This document shows, piece after piece, positions 1 through 6,733 of a stretch of 8,097 nucleotides of DNA. The first letter of the stretch is position 1. Each line of letters begins with the position of its first letter. A program made the translations under genes and the position numbers. The DNA comes from Flavobacteriales bacterium (GTDB lineage Bacteria > Bacteroidota > Bacteroidia > NS11-12g > UBA955): assembly GCA_947450405.1 (NCBI GenBank), contig CANFVI010000071.1, positions 1 to 8,097 of the forward strand. Direction: 5' to 3'. Under the pieces are notes generated by a model. That model had not been told where the DNA came from. It did no database searches and saw only the letters and a program-made list of their open reading frames with translations.

Positions 1-29
1 AAAAAAAGCCTCAAATTTGAGGCTTTTTA
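1..29 (-). terminator. Intrinsic terminator downstream of tRNA-Val
   Basis: Positions 3-28 are a perfect palindrome with a GC-rich core, GCCTC (8-12) pairing with GAGGC (19-23) around AAATTT. On the minus strand the stem is followed by seven T residues (positions 7-1), the classic Rho-independent layout, 6 nt past the 3' end of the tRNA. Because A and T runs flank both sides, it could also stop plus-strand transcription entering from the left. Confidence 0.88.
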
Positions 30-34
30 AAGGG

Positions 35-109
35 TGGGAGATACTGGGTTCGAACCAGTGACCCCCTGCTTGTAAGGCAGGTGCTCTGAACCAGCTGAGC
101 TAATCTCCC
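35..109 (-). tRNA. tRNA-Val (anticodon UAC)
   Basis: The reverse complement folds as a complete 75-nt cloverleaf. The acceptor stem GGGAGAT pairs perfectly with ATCTCCC, the D arm contains TAGCTCAGCTGGTTCAGAGC, the anticodon loop is CTTACAA, and the T arm is ACTGG-TTCGAAC-CCAGT. The anticodon TAC (plus-strand positions 72-74) reads GUA, so the tRNA carries valine. The discriminator base is A (position 35). The next bases are CCC rather than CCA, so the CCA tail is not encoded and must be added by the nucleotidyltransferase. It has its own promoter just upstream and a strong terminator just downstream, so it looks like an independent single-tRNA unit. Confidence 0.97.
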
Positions 110-127
110 TTGTTCTTAACGAGGGTG

Positions 128-160
128 CAAATATAGACAAAAGATCATCAATTGCAAAAA
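128..160 (-). promoter_or_regulatory. Bacteroidota-type promoter for tRNA-Val
   Basis: On the minus strand, TATATTTG (135-128) matches the Bacteroidota -7 element TAnnTTTG exactly. TTTG (158-155, within TTTTTG at 160-155) matches the -33 element, and the spacer between them is 19 nt, the expected length. Transcription would start around positions 120-124, leaving a leader of roughly 11-15 nt before the mature 5' end of the tRNA at 109. The start point is inferred from spacing. Confidence 0.8.
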
Positions 161-207
161 TAATTGAATAAATATTGGTCAAATGACTCCTTCTTGTTTT
201 ATAAAAT

Positions 208-234
208 CTACATATTAATTTGAATATCTTGTAG
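208..234 (-). terminator. Possible weak terminator after rqcH
   Basis: The minus strand reads CTAC-AAG-ATATT-CAAATT-AATAT-GTAG, which can form a 9-bp AT-rich hairpin with a 3-nt bulge, then ATTTTAT. It lies about 20 nt beyond the rqcH stop codon, the right place to end the operon. The stem is weak and the T-run is broken, so this is only a candidate. Apart from this hairpin and the tRNA promoter, nothing else is evident in the 145 nt between rqcH and the tRNA. Confidence 0.3.
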
Positions 235-254
235 TTATTTGATACTAAAGTTTA

Positions 255-1844
255 TTAAAAATCTTTTGGTTCAACATCAATAAACGACTCTTGCAATACA
301 TTAACTTCTCCAGGAAGGGCTTTTTTAGGCTTAGAAACATATTTTCTTGGCGTATAAATTACTTGAACCAATGTTTGATGCTTTGCTTTTGAATGAAATG
401 CAGCCAAATTTGCGGCTTTTTCAATAATTGCAAGAGGGAAGTCCCTCCCTTTTTGTTTGATAATAACATGTGATCCGGAATAATCTCTCACATGCAACCA
501 AAGGTCGTTTTTGCTTGACAATCGGATTAATTCATCATTTGAACGCGCATTTTTACCTACCCAGATCTCATATCCCTCAAAATCATAAAGTTTATAGGGT
601 AACGCCGACTGAGTATTTTTTGTATTCGAAGCAGAAATTGCCCCCCCTTTCTTTGAAATTTCCTTAATATCTTTAAATTGAGAGGCCAGCTTTACTTTTT
701 CTAGATTTTGAGAGTTCAATAGTATTCGAGATTCCACCATCTGAATGCTTTCATCGAGTTTCTGAAGTTCTATGTACTCATTTTTGGCTTTGCGATAGTA
801 TTTTTGGGCATTTTCGGGGGCTGATAACTGAGGATCTAATTTCACCCTAATTCTTTGATTTGTATAGTAATCCATCACCAAGGCATTAGATACACCCGTA
901 CCAATACTGTGCGCATGTGCCAATATCAAATCACCAATTTCGCGATAGCTACGTCGCTCCTTAATTTCAGAAGATCTTTTGATGTATCCATTCAATAAGG
1001 ATTTGTCTTGCTTAATCTTCTTCGTGGTGGAATCAATAAAATTTTCTTTGAACGTATGAAAAAAATACCATCGAATGAATTCGCTCGTGATGTTTTCAAT
1101 ATTTACAATGCAGTCATCTAAACTTCTCACCATATTTGAATCAAAAACATATTCAACACTGAGTTTCTTCGATTTTTCAACCACAACAAAGTGAATATTT
1201 TTAATCTCTTGAGTTAAAAACATATAGATTGCCCTGCACTGCATTTTATAATCAGCCAATTCAAAGAAATTTGAATTAAATCCATATTCAATTAATTGTT
1301 CAAATGATACAGATTTAACCATTGTATTCCAAAATGTTAAATCAATAATATTTTGATCAGGTACAATGATTCTATTATTTAAAAATGATAATTTATAATT
1401 GTCCCAATCGTTAATATTTTGTTCCCAATCTGCCTTAATGTTTAGCCTAAAAATGCTTTCGGCAGTTTCAGAATTTGGATTTTGCAATAAAACGTTACCA
1501 AATCTTCCAAATCCTTTTAACCAGAGTTTCCAACCATTGTTAAATTCTATATAGATTAATCTATCAAAAATTCTAGTTCCAACATCTGTAACAGTTGCAC
1601 CATCAATGTGCTTAAACTGAAATTGTCCTTTTGTTTTAGAATCGGAAGCTATTTTATCGGATTGGACCAAAAACAACTCACCACCAATGAATTTTAGCTC
1701 AAGAGTAAAGTTATCAGACCCTGAATTAAAGTATAGGAAAATCGAATCTTTATCGTAACTGAGCGATTGAATTAATTTGAATTTATGTATCCTGTTAAAT
1801 AAAAAAGAGGCCCACTGCTGATAAATCCAAAAAGAAGAATACAT
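255..1844 (-). CDS. rqcH: RqcH/NEMF-family ribosome quality-control protein (NFACT domains)
   Basis: In characterised members (bacterial RqcH, eukaryotic Rqc2/NEMF) this cytosolic protein binds 50S subunits that hold a stalled peptidyl-tRNA and adds C-terminal alanine tails to mark the nascent chain for degradation. Older annotations call it fibronectin-binding protein A. The 529 residues are close to the usual 510-580. NFACT-N spans about 1-170 and includes an Asp-Arg pair (D94 R95 in IFDRLIYIEF) where characterised RqcH proteins have their essential DR motif, followed by LKGFGRFGNVLLQN (109-122). A divergent helical middle part (about 175-300) precedes the family block YREIGDLILAHAHSIGTG (300-317) and LDPQLSAPENAQKYYRKAKN (336-355). 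A coiled-coil stretch follows (about 350-398), then NFACT-R (about 418-525) with KNDLWLHVRDYSGSHVIIK (445-463) and YTPRKYVSKPKKALPGEV (497-514). The ATG lies 15 nt after the stop of the large secreted protein. I see no promoter in that gap, so read-through from the envelope operon is likely. No key residue looks lost. Confidence 0.9.
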   Translation of the reverse strand: MYSSFWIYQQWASFLFNRIHKFKLIQSLSYDKDSIFLYFNSGSDNFTLELKFIGGELFLVQSDKIASDSKTKGQFQFKHIDGATVTDVGTRIFDRLIYIEFNNGWKLWLKGFGRFGNVLLQNPNSETAESIFRLNIKADWEQNINDWDNYKLSFLNNRIIVPDQNIIDLTFWNTMVKSVSFEQLIEYGFNSNFFELADYKMQCRAIYMFLTQEIKNIHFVVVEKSKKLSVEYVFDSNMVRSLDDCIVNIENITSEFIRWYFFHTFKENFIDSTTKKIKQDKSLLNGYIKRSSEIKERRSYREIGDLILAHAHSIGTGVSNALVMDYYTNQRIRVKLDPQLSAPENAQKYYRKAKNEYIELQKLDESIQMVESRILLNSQNLEKVKLASQFKDIKEISKKGGAISASNTKNTQSALPYKLYDFEGYEIWVGKNARSNDELIRLSSKNDLWLHVRDYSGSHVIIKQKGRDFPLAIIEKAANLAAFHSKAKHQTLVQVIYTPRKYVSKPKKALPGEVNVLQESFIDVEPKDF

Positions 1845-1859
1845 GATTCAAAATTCGGG

Positions 1860-4800
1860 TTATTTATTAATATTTCTCAGCAACATGATTGATTGTGTTA
1901 AAGTTTTTTTGGCGAATCTTAATCCTCTATATTCAACATACACCACATAAACTCCTTCCTGGCAATCATTTCCGTTTATTTTCCCATCCCAAATTCCATT
2001 TAAATCATTTGATTTGTGAATAATTTCACCCCATCTATTGTAAATAATTATACCAATTTCATTGCATCCGAAGCTTGTCCATTGGAGAACATCGTTTAAC
2101 CCATCGTTATTTGGTGTAAATGCAGTTGGTATATAAAGTATAACGGTGTCTTTATAACATATTTTAATTTCAGCCGTATCCTTGCATCCAATAGGATTTT
2201 CAACAGAAAGTTTGATGTTATATTTACTTTGCTTGAAATCGGCATAAAAAATGGGATTGAGTCCAGAAATAAAAGTATCTAATGGACTTGAGTTTACGTA
2301 CCAAGTTCCTTTCGTTGCTCCTGTTGTTGCATTAAAAATAGTTAGGGGAACTTCTTCGGGTGTGTAACAAGGTGGATTTATTGGTTGTTGTATTGCGAAT
2401 TGCGCTTTTATAGCTGCAAATCCAGGCAGATAAATCGTTGTATCTGAAAAACACTTAGTTATACTGTCAATCAAAAAAACCTTGTAAGAACTGCCACTTG
2501 GTGCATAAAAAGTATCCTTAAATATCTTTCCGGGATAATTCCATGTTTTCTTCATGGGATTGCCATTTCCACTGCTTAAATAGACATACCCATTTTTACC
2601 ATAACAAACGGGTGGATTTACGAAGGCGAAACTCCAAACAACAGGATGCACTAAGATATTAACACGTTGATTTACAATGTTACTACATCCATCACTTGCA
2701 TAACAAGTATATGTAATATTGGTTTTTGGAGAAACAATGGTTTTGTACCCACTTTGACCATTTGACCACCAATAGGTATAGTTTCCAACTCCTCCTGTGG
2801 CTGTTGCTTGTAAAATCGCCATTTCTCCCTTGCATAAACTATCGTTATTTGGCGATAATAATAAGTGAATACTATCATTTATAACAATATTGAATGAATC
2901 CTTGGCAAAACAACTTTTGCTATTTACAAAATATATGAGTTTATGATTGCCGATATTCAATTTTCCAGGATTAAATGAGGTATTTAAATTTCCATCAACT
3001 TCATATCTTCCACCCAATGGATTTATAGTTAATACAATAGATGAGTCTTTGAAGCAAAATGTCTTAGTAGGGTAATTGTAACTTATAATTGGCATTGAAT
3101 CTACGGTGATATAGAAAAAATTAGTACAACCAAGAGGGGTTAAGTAATTGATTTTAAATTTGCCAGACATTGAAAGGGAAGGGTTGAATTCTTGTTTTGA
3201 TCCATATTGCATGCCCGTACCCCAAAACAAAGAACCTTTTATTGTTGGAATAAGTGCTATTGGTTTAGATTGTATACAAATATTTGTATCGTTTGGTACA
3301 GCAGCCTTTGTAAGGATACGAATAGTAATATTATCAGAGCAACCATTTTTAGAATATGAAACATTGTAATTGCCTGATGACAAGTTTCTAGGAGCAAATT
3401 TTAATCCATTGATTACACCGGCACCTATCCAAGTGCCATTAGGAACGTTTGTTGGTATTTTATTTGATAGTAAAAATGTGTCGGCATCATTACATACATC
3501 TAGCGTATCAGCATAATTTAAAGCTGTGCCAATAATTTTAATGATCTTATAATCAATACATTTTCCAGATTTGAACACCAATGTATCTATTCCATTTTTG
3601 CCATTTGTCCAACTTGCATCATAAATGCTTAGTTTTGGATTTTTAACACCCTTGCCGGTCCAATTAAATGTATTTAAATATCTTATATTTAATAAATTAA
3701 AGTTGTTTGTACTTGGGCAAATTGTATCGTCCTTTCCAGCATAACAAGGTAAAATTGTTAATTTTGTGGTATCTGAACAGCCACCAAGTGCGGTGAAAAT
3801 AATATTTTTATTGCCAGGACCACCCATTAAACTTGGATTATACCATCCATAATAGGCACTAATTAGACCTGGGAAATAATATGGATAAATACCATAGGGT
3901 TTGAATTTTAACGTATCTAATGTTTTTGATTCACAAGTAGTGTCAAAATGCGGAACAGTTACATTTTGAACAACCACATTTTTCTGAGACACGCAACCTT
4001 TCCAGGTATAAGTTAATATATACTTCCCAGCACTGTCAGGCGTAAACATACCAGATTTGGTGATTTTTAAACCTGTCCAAGTGCCGCCAAGAGGTCCATA
4101 CCAAACAACCGGCAATGCTGTTTTTCCTGGGCAGAAAACATTGTCATAGTTGTAAGGATAAGAAACATTGATAATCATAGTATCCGCACATCCACCAATT
4201 TGATACCATACTTTTACATCTCCCCATTGACCATATGGTTTAAATTCTCCATTCATTGAATTGATAATTCCAGAACCGTACCATTTCCCTCCACTAGGGA
4301 AGCCTTTTAAGAATAGATTGGAAGATAAATAGCAGACCTGTGTGTCTTTTGGCGCAATGGGAGGCTGAAGTACTGTGATCTGTATAGAATCAGAGCCTGA
4401 AATAGCTACACCATCTGATACTGTAAGTTTATATTTCGTATTTACACTTGGGCAAATATTGAATGGTCCTTTGCCTGATAATGTTTTGGGAGTCCAATTG
4501 TATACGTATTTGCTAGAATTCCCACCACTTATATTTGCAGACAATGAAATGCACTCCCCGAGACAAATAGTGTCTTTGGTGCCTTTAATATCAACAAATA
4601 TGGGGCAATTTGAAATTGTAAAAATTTGGCTACTAATTAATTGATATACACTATCGCAATAGTCTCTATATCCGTGTTTGTGTGTAATTGTGTAAGTTCC
4701 ATTTGTATTTACTGGATTTTTCAGTCCCAATTTAAATTTTGAAGCTTTATTATTTGCACAATTGAGTGGCAGTATATATTTAATTGTACTGCCATTTATT

Positions 4801-5339
4801 TTGGTATTGTTTGTATTTAAAGAATCGCAAGGTATTGCAAAATCTAAGGTAATTCCAATTGTTGTATCATAGCAAATGGGAGATGCAGTTACAGTTATTT
4901 TTGTAGCAGTTGGAACTTTTAAATTGTTTATCACATCTGCTTCCCATCCAGAACATGATACACTTTTATCTGAAACAAAATACAATGTGATAAAACTATC
5001 ACTGCTTGTAATATTTCCAGGATTAACACTTCCTGAGTAAGATCCTTTTAAAGTAGCATTGGTATCTTTGCCATCATATATTTTTAAAATATCATTGTCT
5101 TTTTCAGTGCAAAAACTTTTAAAAGATAAAGTAATGTTCTTTGCACCTGGCATAGCCAGCGTCATGATTGTTTTTTCGTTATGGTCGTAATATCCAACGG
5201 ATTTACCTTTATCCGAATCCCTTATTTTTCCTTTGCAAATTCTATAAATTCCATTTTGTTGATTTTGAATATTTTGAGAATATACATTTAAACAAAATAT
5301 TGAATAAAAAATGATCGATATGTATATAACAAATTTCAA
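1860..5339 (-). CDS. Large secreted multidomain protein with CUB-like domain and T9SS type B sorting domain
   Basis: This is a predicted 1159-residue exported surface protein. A hydrophobic Sec signal peptide (about 1-22, ending near VYSQ) is followed by a CUB-like domain (about 31-138), seen in ITLSFKSFCTEKDNDILKIY (69-88) and the closing SCSGWEA (128-134). An Ig-like domain lies at 245-325. Seven degenerate repeats of about 70 residues follow (326-821) with the pattern GGxWxGxG...F.P...G.Y...Y...GC. More Ig/SprB/PKD-like segments lie at about 823-898, 899-972 and 976-1060. The C-terminus (1066-1159) is a typical T9SS type B (gliding, CHU_C-like) domain: IPTAFTPNNDGLNDVLQW, IIIYNRWGEIIHKS and WDGKINGNDCQEGVYVVYVE. 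The protein should therefore cross the outer membrane by T9SS. The predicted start is TTG: an in-frame TAG sits two codons upstream and no in-frame ATG precedes the signal peptide. It begins 6 nt after the preceding lipoprotein stop. An adhesin or matrix role is plausible from the architecture, but no catalytic domain is visible. Confidence 0.9.
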   Translation of the reverse strand: MKFVIYISIIFYSIFCLNVYSQNIQNQQNGIYRICKGKIRDSDKGKSVGYYDHNEKTIMTLAMPGAKNITLSFKSFCTEKDNDILKIYDGKDTNATLKGSYSGSVNPGNITSSDSFITLYFVSDKSVSCSGWEADVINNLKVPTATKITVTASPICYDTTIGITLDFAIPCDSLNTNNTKINGSTIKYILPLNCANNKASKFKLGLKNPVNTNGTYTITHKHGYRDYCDSVYQLISSQIFTISNCPIFVDIKGTKDTICLGECISLSANISGGNSSKYVYNWTPKTLSGKGPFNICPSVNTKYKLTVSDGVAISGSDSIQITVLQPPIAPKDTQVCYLSSNLFLKGFPSGGKWYGSGIINSMNGEFKPYGQWGDVKVWYQIGGCADTMIINVSYPYNYDNVFCPGKTALPVVWYGPLGGTWTGLKITKSGMFTPDSAGKYILTYTWKGCVSQKNVVVQNVTVPHFDTTCESKTLDTLKFKPYGIYPYYFPGLISAYYGWYNPSLMGGPGNKNIIFTALGGCSDTTKLTILPCYAGKDDTICPSTNNFNLLNIRYLNTFNWTGKGVKNPKLSIYDASWTNGKNGIDTLVFKSGKCIDYKIIKIIGTALNYADTLDVCNDADTFLLSNKIPTNVPNGTWIGAGVINGLKFAPRNLSSGNYNVSYSKNGCSDNITIRILTKAAVPNDTNICIQSKPIALIPTIKGSLFWGTGMQYGSKQEFNPSLSMSGKFKINYLTPLGCTNFFYITVDSMPIISYNYPTKTFCFKDSSIVLTINPLGGRYEVDGNLNTSFNPGKLNIGNHKLIYFVNSKSCFAKDSFNIVINDSIHLLLSPNNDSLCKGEMAILQATATGGVGNYTYWWSNGQSGYKTIVSPKTNITYTCYASDGCSNIVNQRVNILVHPVVWSFAFVNPPVCYGKNGYVYLSSGNGNPMKKTWNYPGKIFKDTFYAPSGSSYKVFLIDSITKCFSDTTIYLPGFAAIKAQFAIQQPINPPCYTPEEVPLTIFNATTGATKGTWYVNSSPLDTFISGLNPIFYADFKQSKYNIKLSVENPIGCKDTAEIKICYKDTVILYIPTAFTPNNDGLNDVLQWTSFGCNEIGIIIYNRWGEIIHKSNDLNGIWDGKINGNDCQEGVYVVYVEYRGLRFAKKTLTQSIMLLRNINK
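2877..4364 (-). repeat. Seven tandem Cys-paired ~70-residue protein repeats
   Basis: These repeats are visible at protein level only, within residues 326-821 of the large secreted protein. Each unit opens near a Cys, often after Asp-Thr (DTQVC, DTTC, DTICP, DTNIC), has a central Trp/Gly motif (GGKWYGSGI, GGTWTGL, NGTWIGAGV) and an F.P element, and closes on a second Cys (GGCADT, KGCVSQ, GGCSDT, NGCSDN, LGCTNF). The Cys pairs are 336/384, 403/449, 469/521, 541/594, 616/667, 688/738 and 762/810, spaced 46-53 residues apart. A disulfide within each unit is an inference. The units are diverged at DNA level, so recombination between them is unlikely. Confidence 0.75.
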
Positions 5340-5348
5340 ATTCTATTA
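5337..5348 (-). promoter_or_regulatory. Stop/TTG-start junction of the large secreted gene
   Basis: The preceding gene stops with TAA at 5348-5346. In the frame of the large gene, TAG (5345-5343) and AAT (5342-5340) are followed by TTG (5339-5337) and AAA. The TAG blocks any earlier start and the next in-frame ATG lies beyond the signal peptide, so TTG is the only standard start codon that keeps the signal sequence. There is no clear Shine-Dalgarno sequence. A weak start 6 nt after a stop fits re-initiation by ribosomes leaving the upstream gene, which is inferred. Confidence 0.65.
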
Positions 5349-5801
5349 TGGAATAATTTCAATAATGGGTGTAATAACAGTGTTGCTCCAGTTTTTCGCC
5401 CTATCTTTTAGTTTAATTTCAAACTTTGTTGTTTCTATGGGACTCGCGGTCAAGAGGAATATATTTTTGATTTTAATGTTCAATACTCCTTCAATGCTTA
5501 GTTTATTTCCAATTGGAGATAAAGGCAATAAATGATAATAGTCTGGCTTTGAAAGTCTAGAATCTCGTACATAAATCGATAAAGTATCCGCTGAAATATC
5601 ACCTAAATCACCATCACCATCTTTGTATTTTAACGAAACCACCAAACTATCTGTAAATTGCTTTAATTTTATTTTTGAAATTGATAAAAACTGGATGCTA
5701 GGCTTGGAATCTCCAGTAGCAACAAACTTATCTTTACAAGAATTTAAAAACAAAATTACGATTGGTGCAATAATGAATATATTGTATCTCTTGAATTTCA
5801 T
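5346..5801 (-). CDS. Small lipoprotein with DGDGD motif, function unknown
   Basis: This is a 151-residue predicted SPII lipoprotein. A basic start (MKFKRYN) and a hydrophobic stretch lead to the lipobox LNSC with the lipidated Cys at residue 22, so it should be anchored to a membrane facing the periplasm or exterior. The mature part is beta-rich. It carries KYKDGDGDLGD (58-68), an Asp-rich loop that could bind calcium, and ends with LKDRAKNWSNTVITP. Similar small lipoproteins with a DGDGD loop are common in Bacteroidota and resemble single Ig/cadherin-like domains, but I know of no assigned function. Its ATG overlaps the upstream stop by one base (TAATG at 5803-5799), and the large T9SS protein starts 6 nt after its stop. 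This tight packing suggests it works with one or both neighbours, perhaps as an accessory or anchor. Confidence 0.85.
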   Translation of the reverse strand: MKFKRYNIFIIAPIVILFLNSCKDKFVATGDSKPSIQFLSISKIKLKQFTDSLVVSLKYKDGDGDLGDISADTLSIYVRDSRLSKPDYYHLLPLSPIGNKLSIEGVLNIKIKNIFLLTASPIETTKFEIKLKDRAKNWSNTVITPIIEIIP

Positions 5802-6733
5802 TATTTAAATCTTATGGCGAAATATTTTTTAATTGGGAACATTGAGTTTTCATTTGGCAATCTTACAGTTTGAAAATCATCGGAAACCGTAATTCGAATC
5901 CATAAAACATCAAGGGAAATTGATGAACTTGTTTCTAAGTCGCAATTAAACCAATATTTAGTAGACATACCGTTTAAACCATTGATGGTTTTCTCGGGGC
6001 CAGCAATTAAAGGTTTTTCATTGGCTAAATTGAATGAATCGGGATTAACACTTATGTTGATTGTGCAATTTTTTAGTTGACTTTGATCTAGCTTATCATC
6101 TGAAAGTGAAAAATAGACAGAAGTATTTATGCCCGCTGTAGCATTGGCAGCTTCATATAACCCAGGTCTTGATAATTCAGTGTTTCCTTGAAAAAACACA
6201 ACACCTTGAATATTGGGTGGGAAATTTGGCGAAACGGGCGTATTTCCTGCCAAATCCTTAGCTCCATCGTTAATCCACTTAGTGATTCTCTGCAGATATT
6301 CAGATTTATGCTGATTATATGTTGATTTTGGCTCTAATGCAAGAGGCATGATGCCTGAATTTCCATTTAAATCAATTGTCATCCTCTGCAATAACATGCT
6401 TTTTGATGCATCACCTGGTAAAACTCTGAATGGAAATCCACCAGAACTGCTTGATTTTATTGGAGCTACATTCACTAATCCGAAATAACTACTTTCAACA
6501 GTTCTGAAATCTGGTTCAAAATTACCATCATGACAACCTGAATTCGCACAAGTTGGCTTTAAAATGTCTTTATGAATTGAGAAAATCGAATAAGGATCAT
6601 ACTTGTTAGTATCCAACACATTGGTATCTATTTGATTTTTATCAAATGGATTTAATGGCAATGTTTCTTTAGAACAAGATCCTAAATAAATACAAATAGC
6701 AATTAGCGATATGAATTTAATCATATTTCTCAC
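5801..6733 (-). CDS. Lipoprotein with cytochrome-c-like domain (CX4CH haem motif)
   Basis: This is a 310-residue predicted lipoprotein: residues 4-20 form a signal ending in the lipobox LGSC, with the lipidated Cys at 20. Residues about 48-160 look like a small c-type cytochrome domain: DILKPTCANSGCHDG with the haem-type motif C62-X4-C67-H68, a likely distal ligand M129 in SGIMPLALEP, and a closing helix YLQRITKWINDGAKD. This resembles the planctomycete-type cytochrome (PSCyt1) group. The motif has four residues between the cysteines rather than two, so haem attachment is not certain. The rest (about 165-310) is a beta-rich region I cannot assign, possibly a carbohydrate- or protein-binding Ig-like fold. 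The start is unsure: GTG at 6733 overlaps the upstream stop (GTGA), while ATG at 6724 (MIKFISLIAICIYLGSC) gives an equally good lipoprotein signal. It probably partners the upstream sulfatase-like protein. Confidence 0.85.
   Translation of the reverse strand: MRNMIKFISLIAICIYLGSCSKETLPLNPFDKNQIDTNVLDTNKYDPYSIFSIHKDILKPTCANSGCHDGNFEPDFRTVESSYFGLVNVAPIKSSSSGGFPFRVLPGDASKSMLLQRMTIDLNGNSGIMPLALEPKSTYNQHKSEYLQRITKWINDGAKDLAGNTPVSPNFPPNIQGVVFFQGNTELSRPGLYEAANATAGINTSVYFSLSDDKLDQSQLKNCTINISVNPDSFNLANEKPLIAGPEKTINGLNGMSTKYWFNCDLETSSSISLDVLWIRITVSDDFQTVRLPNENSMFPIKKYFAIRFK
6730..6733 (-). promoter_or_regulatory. GTGA stop/start overlap (translational coupling)
   Basis: The minus strand reads GTGA. 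TGA (6732-6730) ends the sulfatase-like gene and GTG (6733-6731) can start the cytochrome-like lipoprotein. If instead the ATG at 6724-6722 is used, the gap is 5 nt. Either way the two genes are close enough for coupled translation. Confidence 0.6.

Noticed and set aside
35..109. tRNA gene as an integration (att) site for a mobile element
   Set aside because: There is no integrase, no direct repeat of the tRNA 3' end, and no change in gene type nearby.
470..667. Plus-strand open frame within rqcH
   Set aside because: It is antisense to the highly conserved NFACT-R coding region and encodes no recognisable protein.
4375..4644. Plus-strand open frame of 89 codons within the large secreted-protein gene
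   Set aside because: It lies antisense to a well-supported coding region with recognisable domains. It has no domain and no promoter, so it is a shadow frame.
5311..5535. Plus-strand hydrophobic open frame across the junction of the large gene and small lipoprotein
   Set aside because: Its hydrophobicity reflects the reverse complement of AT-rich coding DNA. Both minus-strand genes there are supported by signal peptides and motifs.
5598..5630. DGDGD motif read as a dockerin or EF-hand
   Set aside because: There is a single loop without the flanking helix pattern or a second copy, so the motif is better described as a generic acidic loop in a beta-rich lipoprotein.
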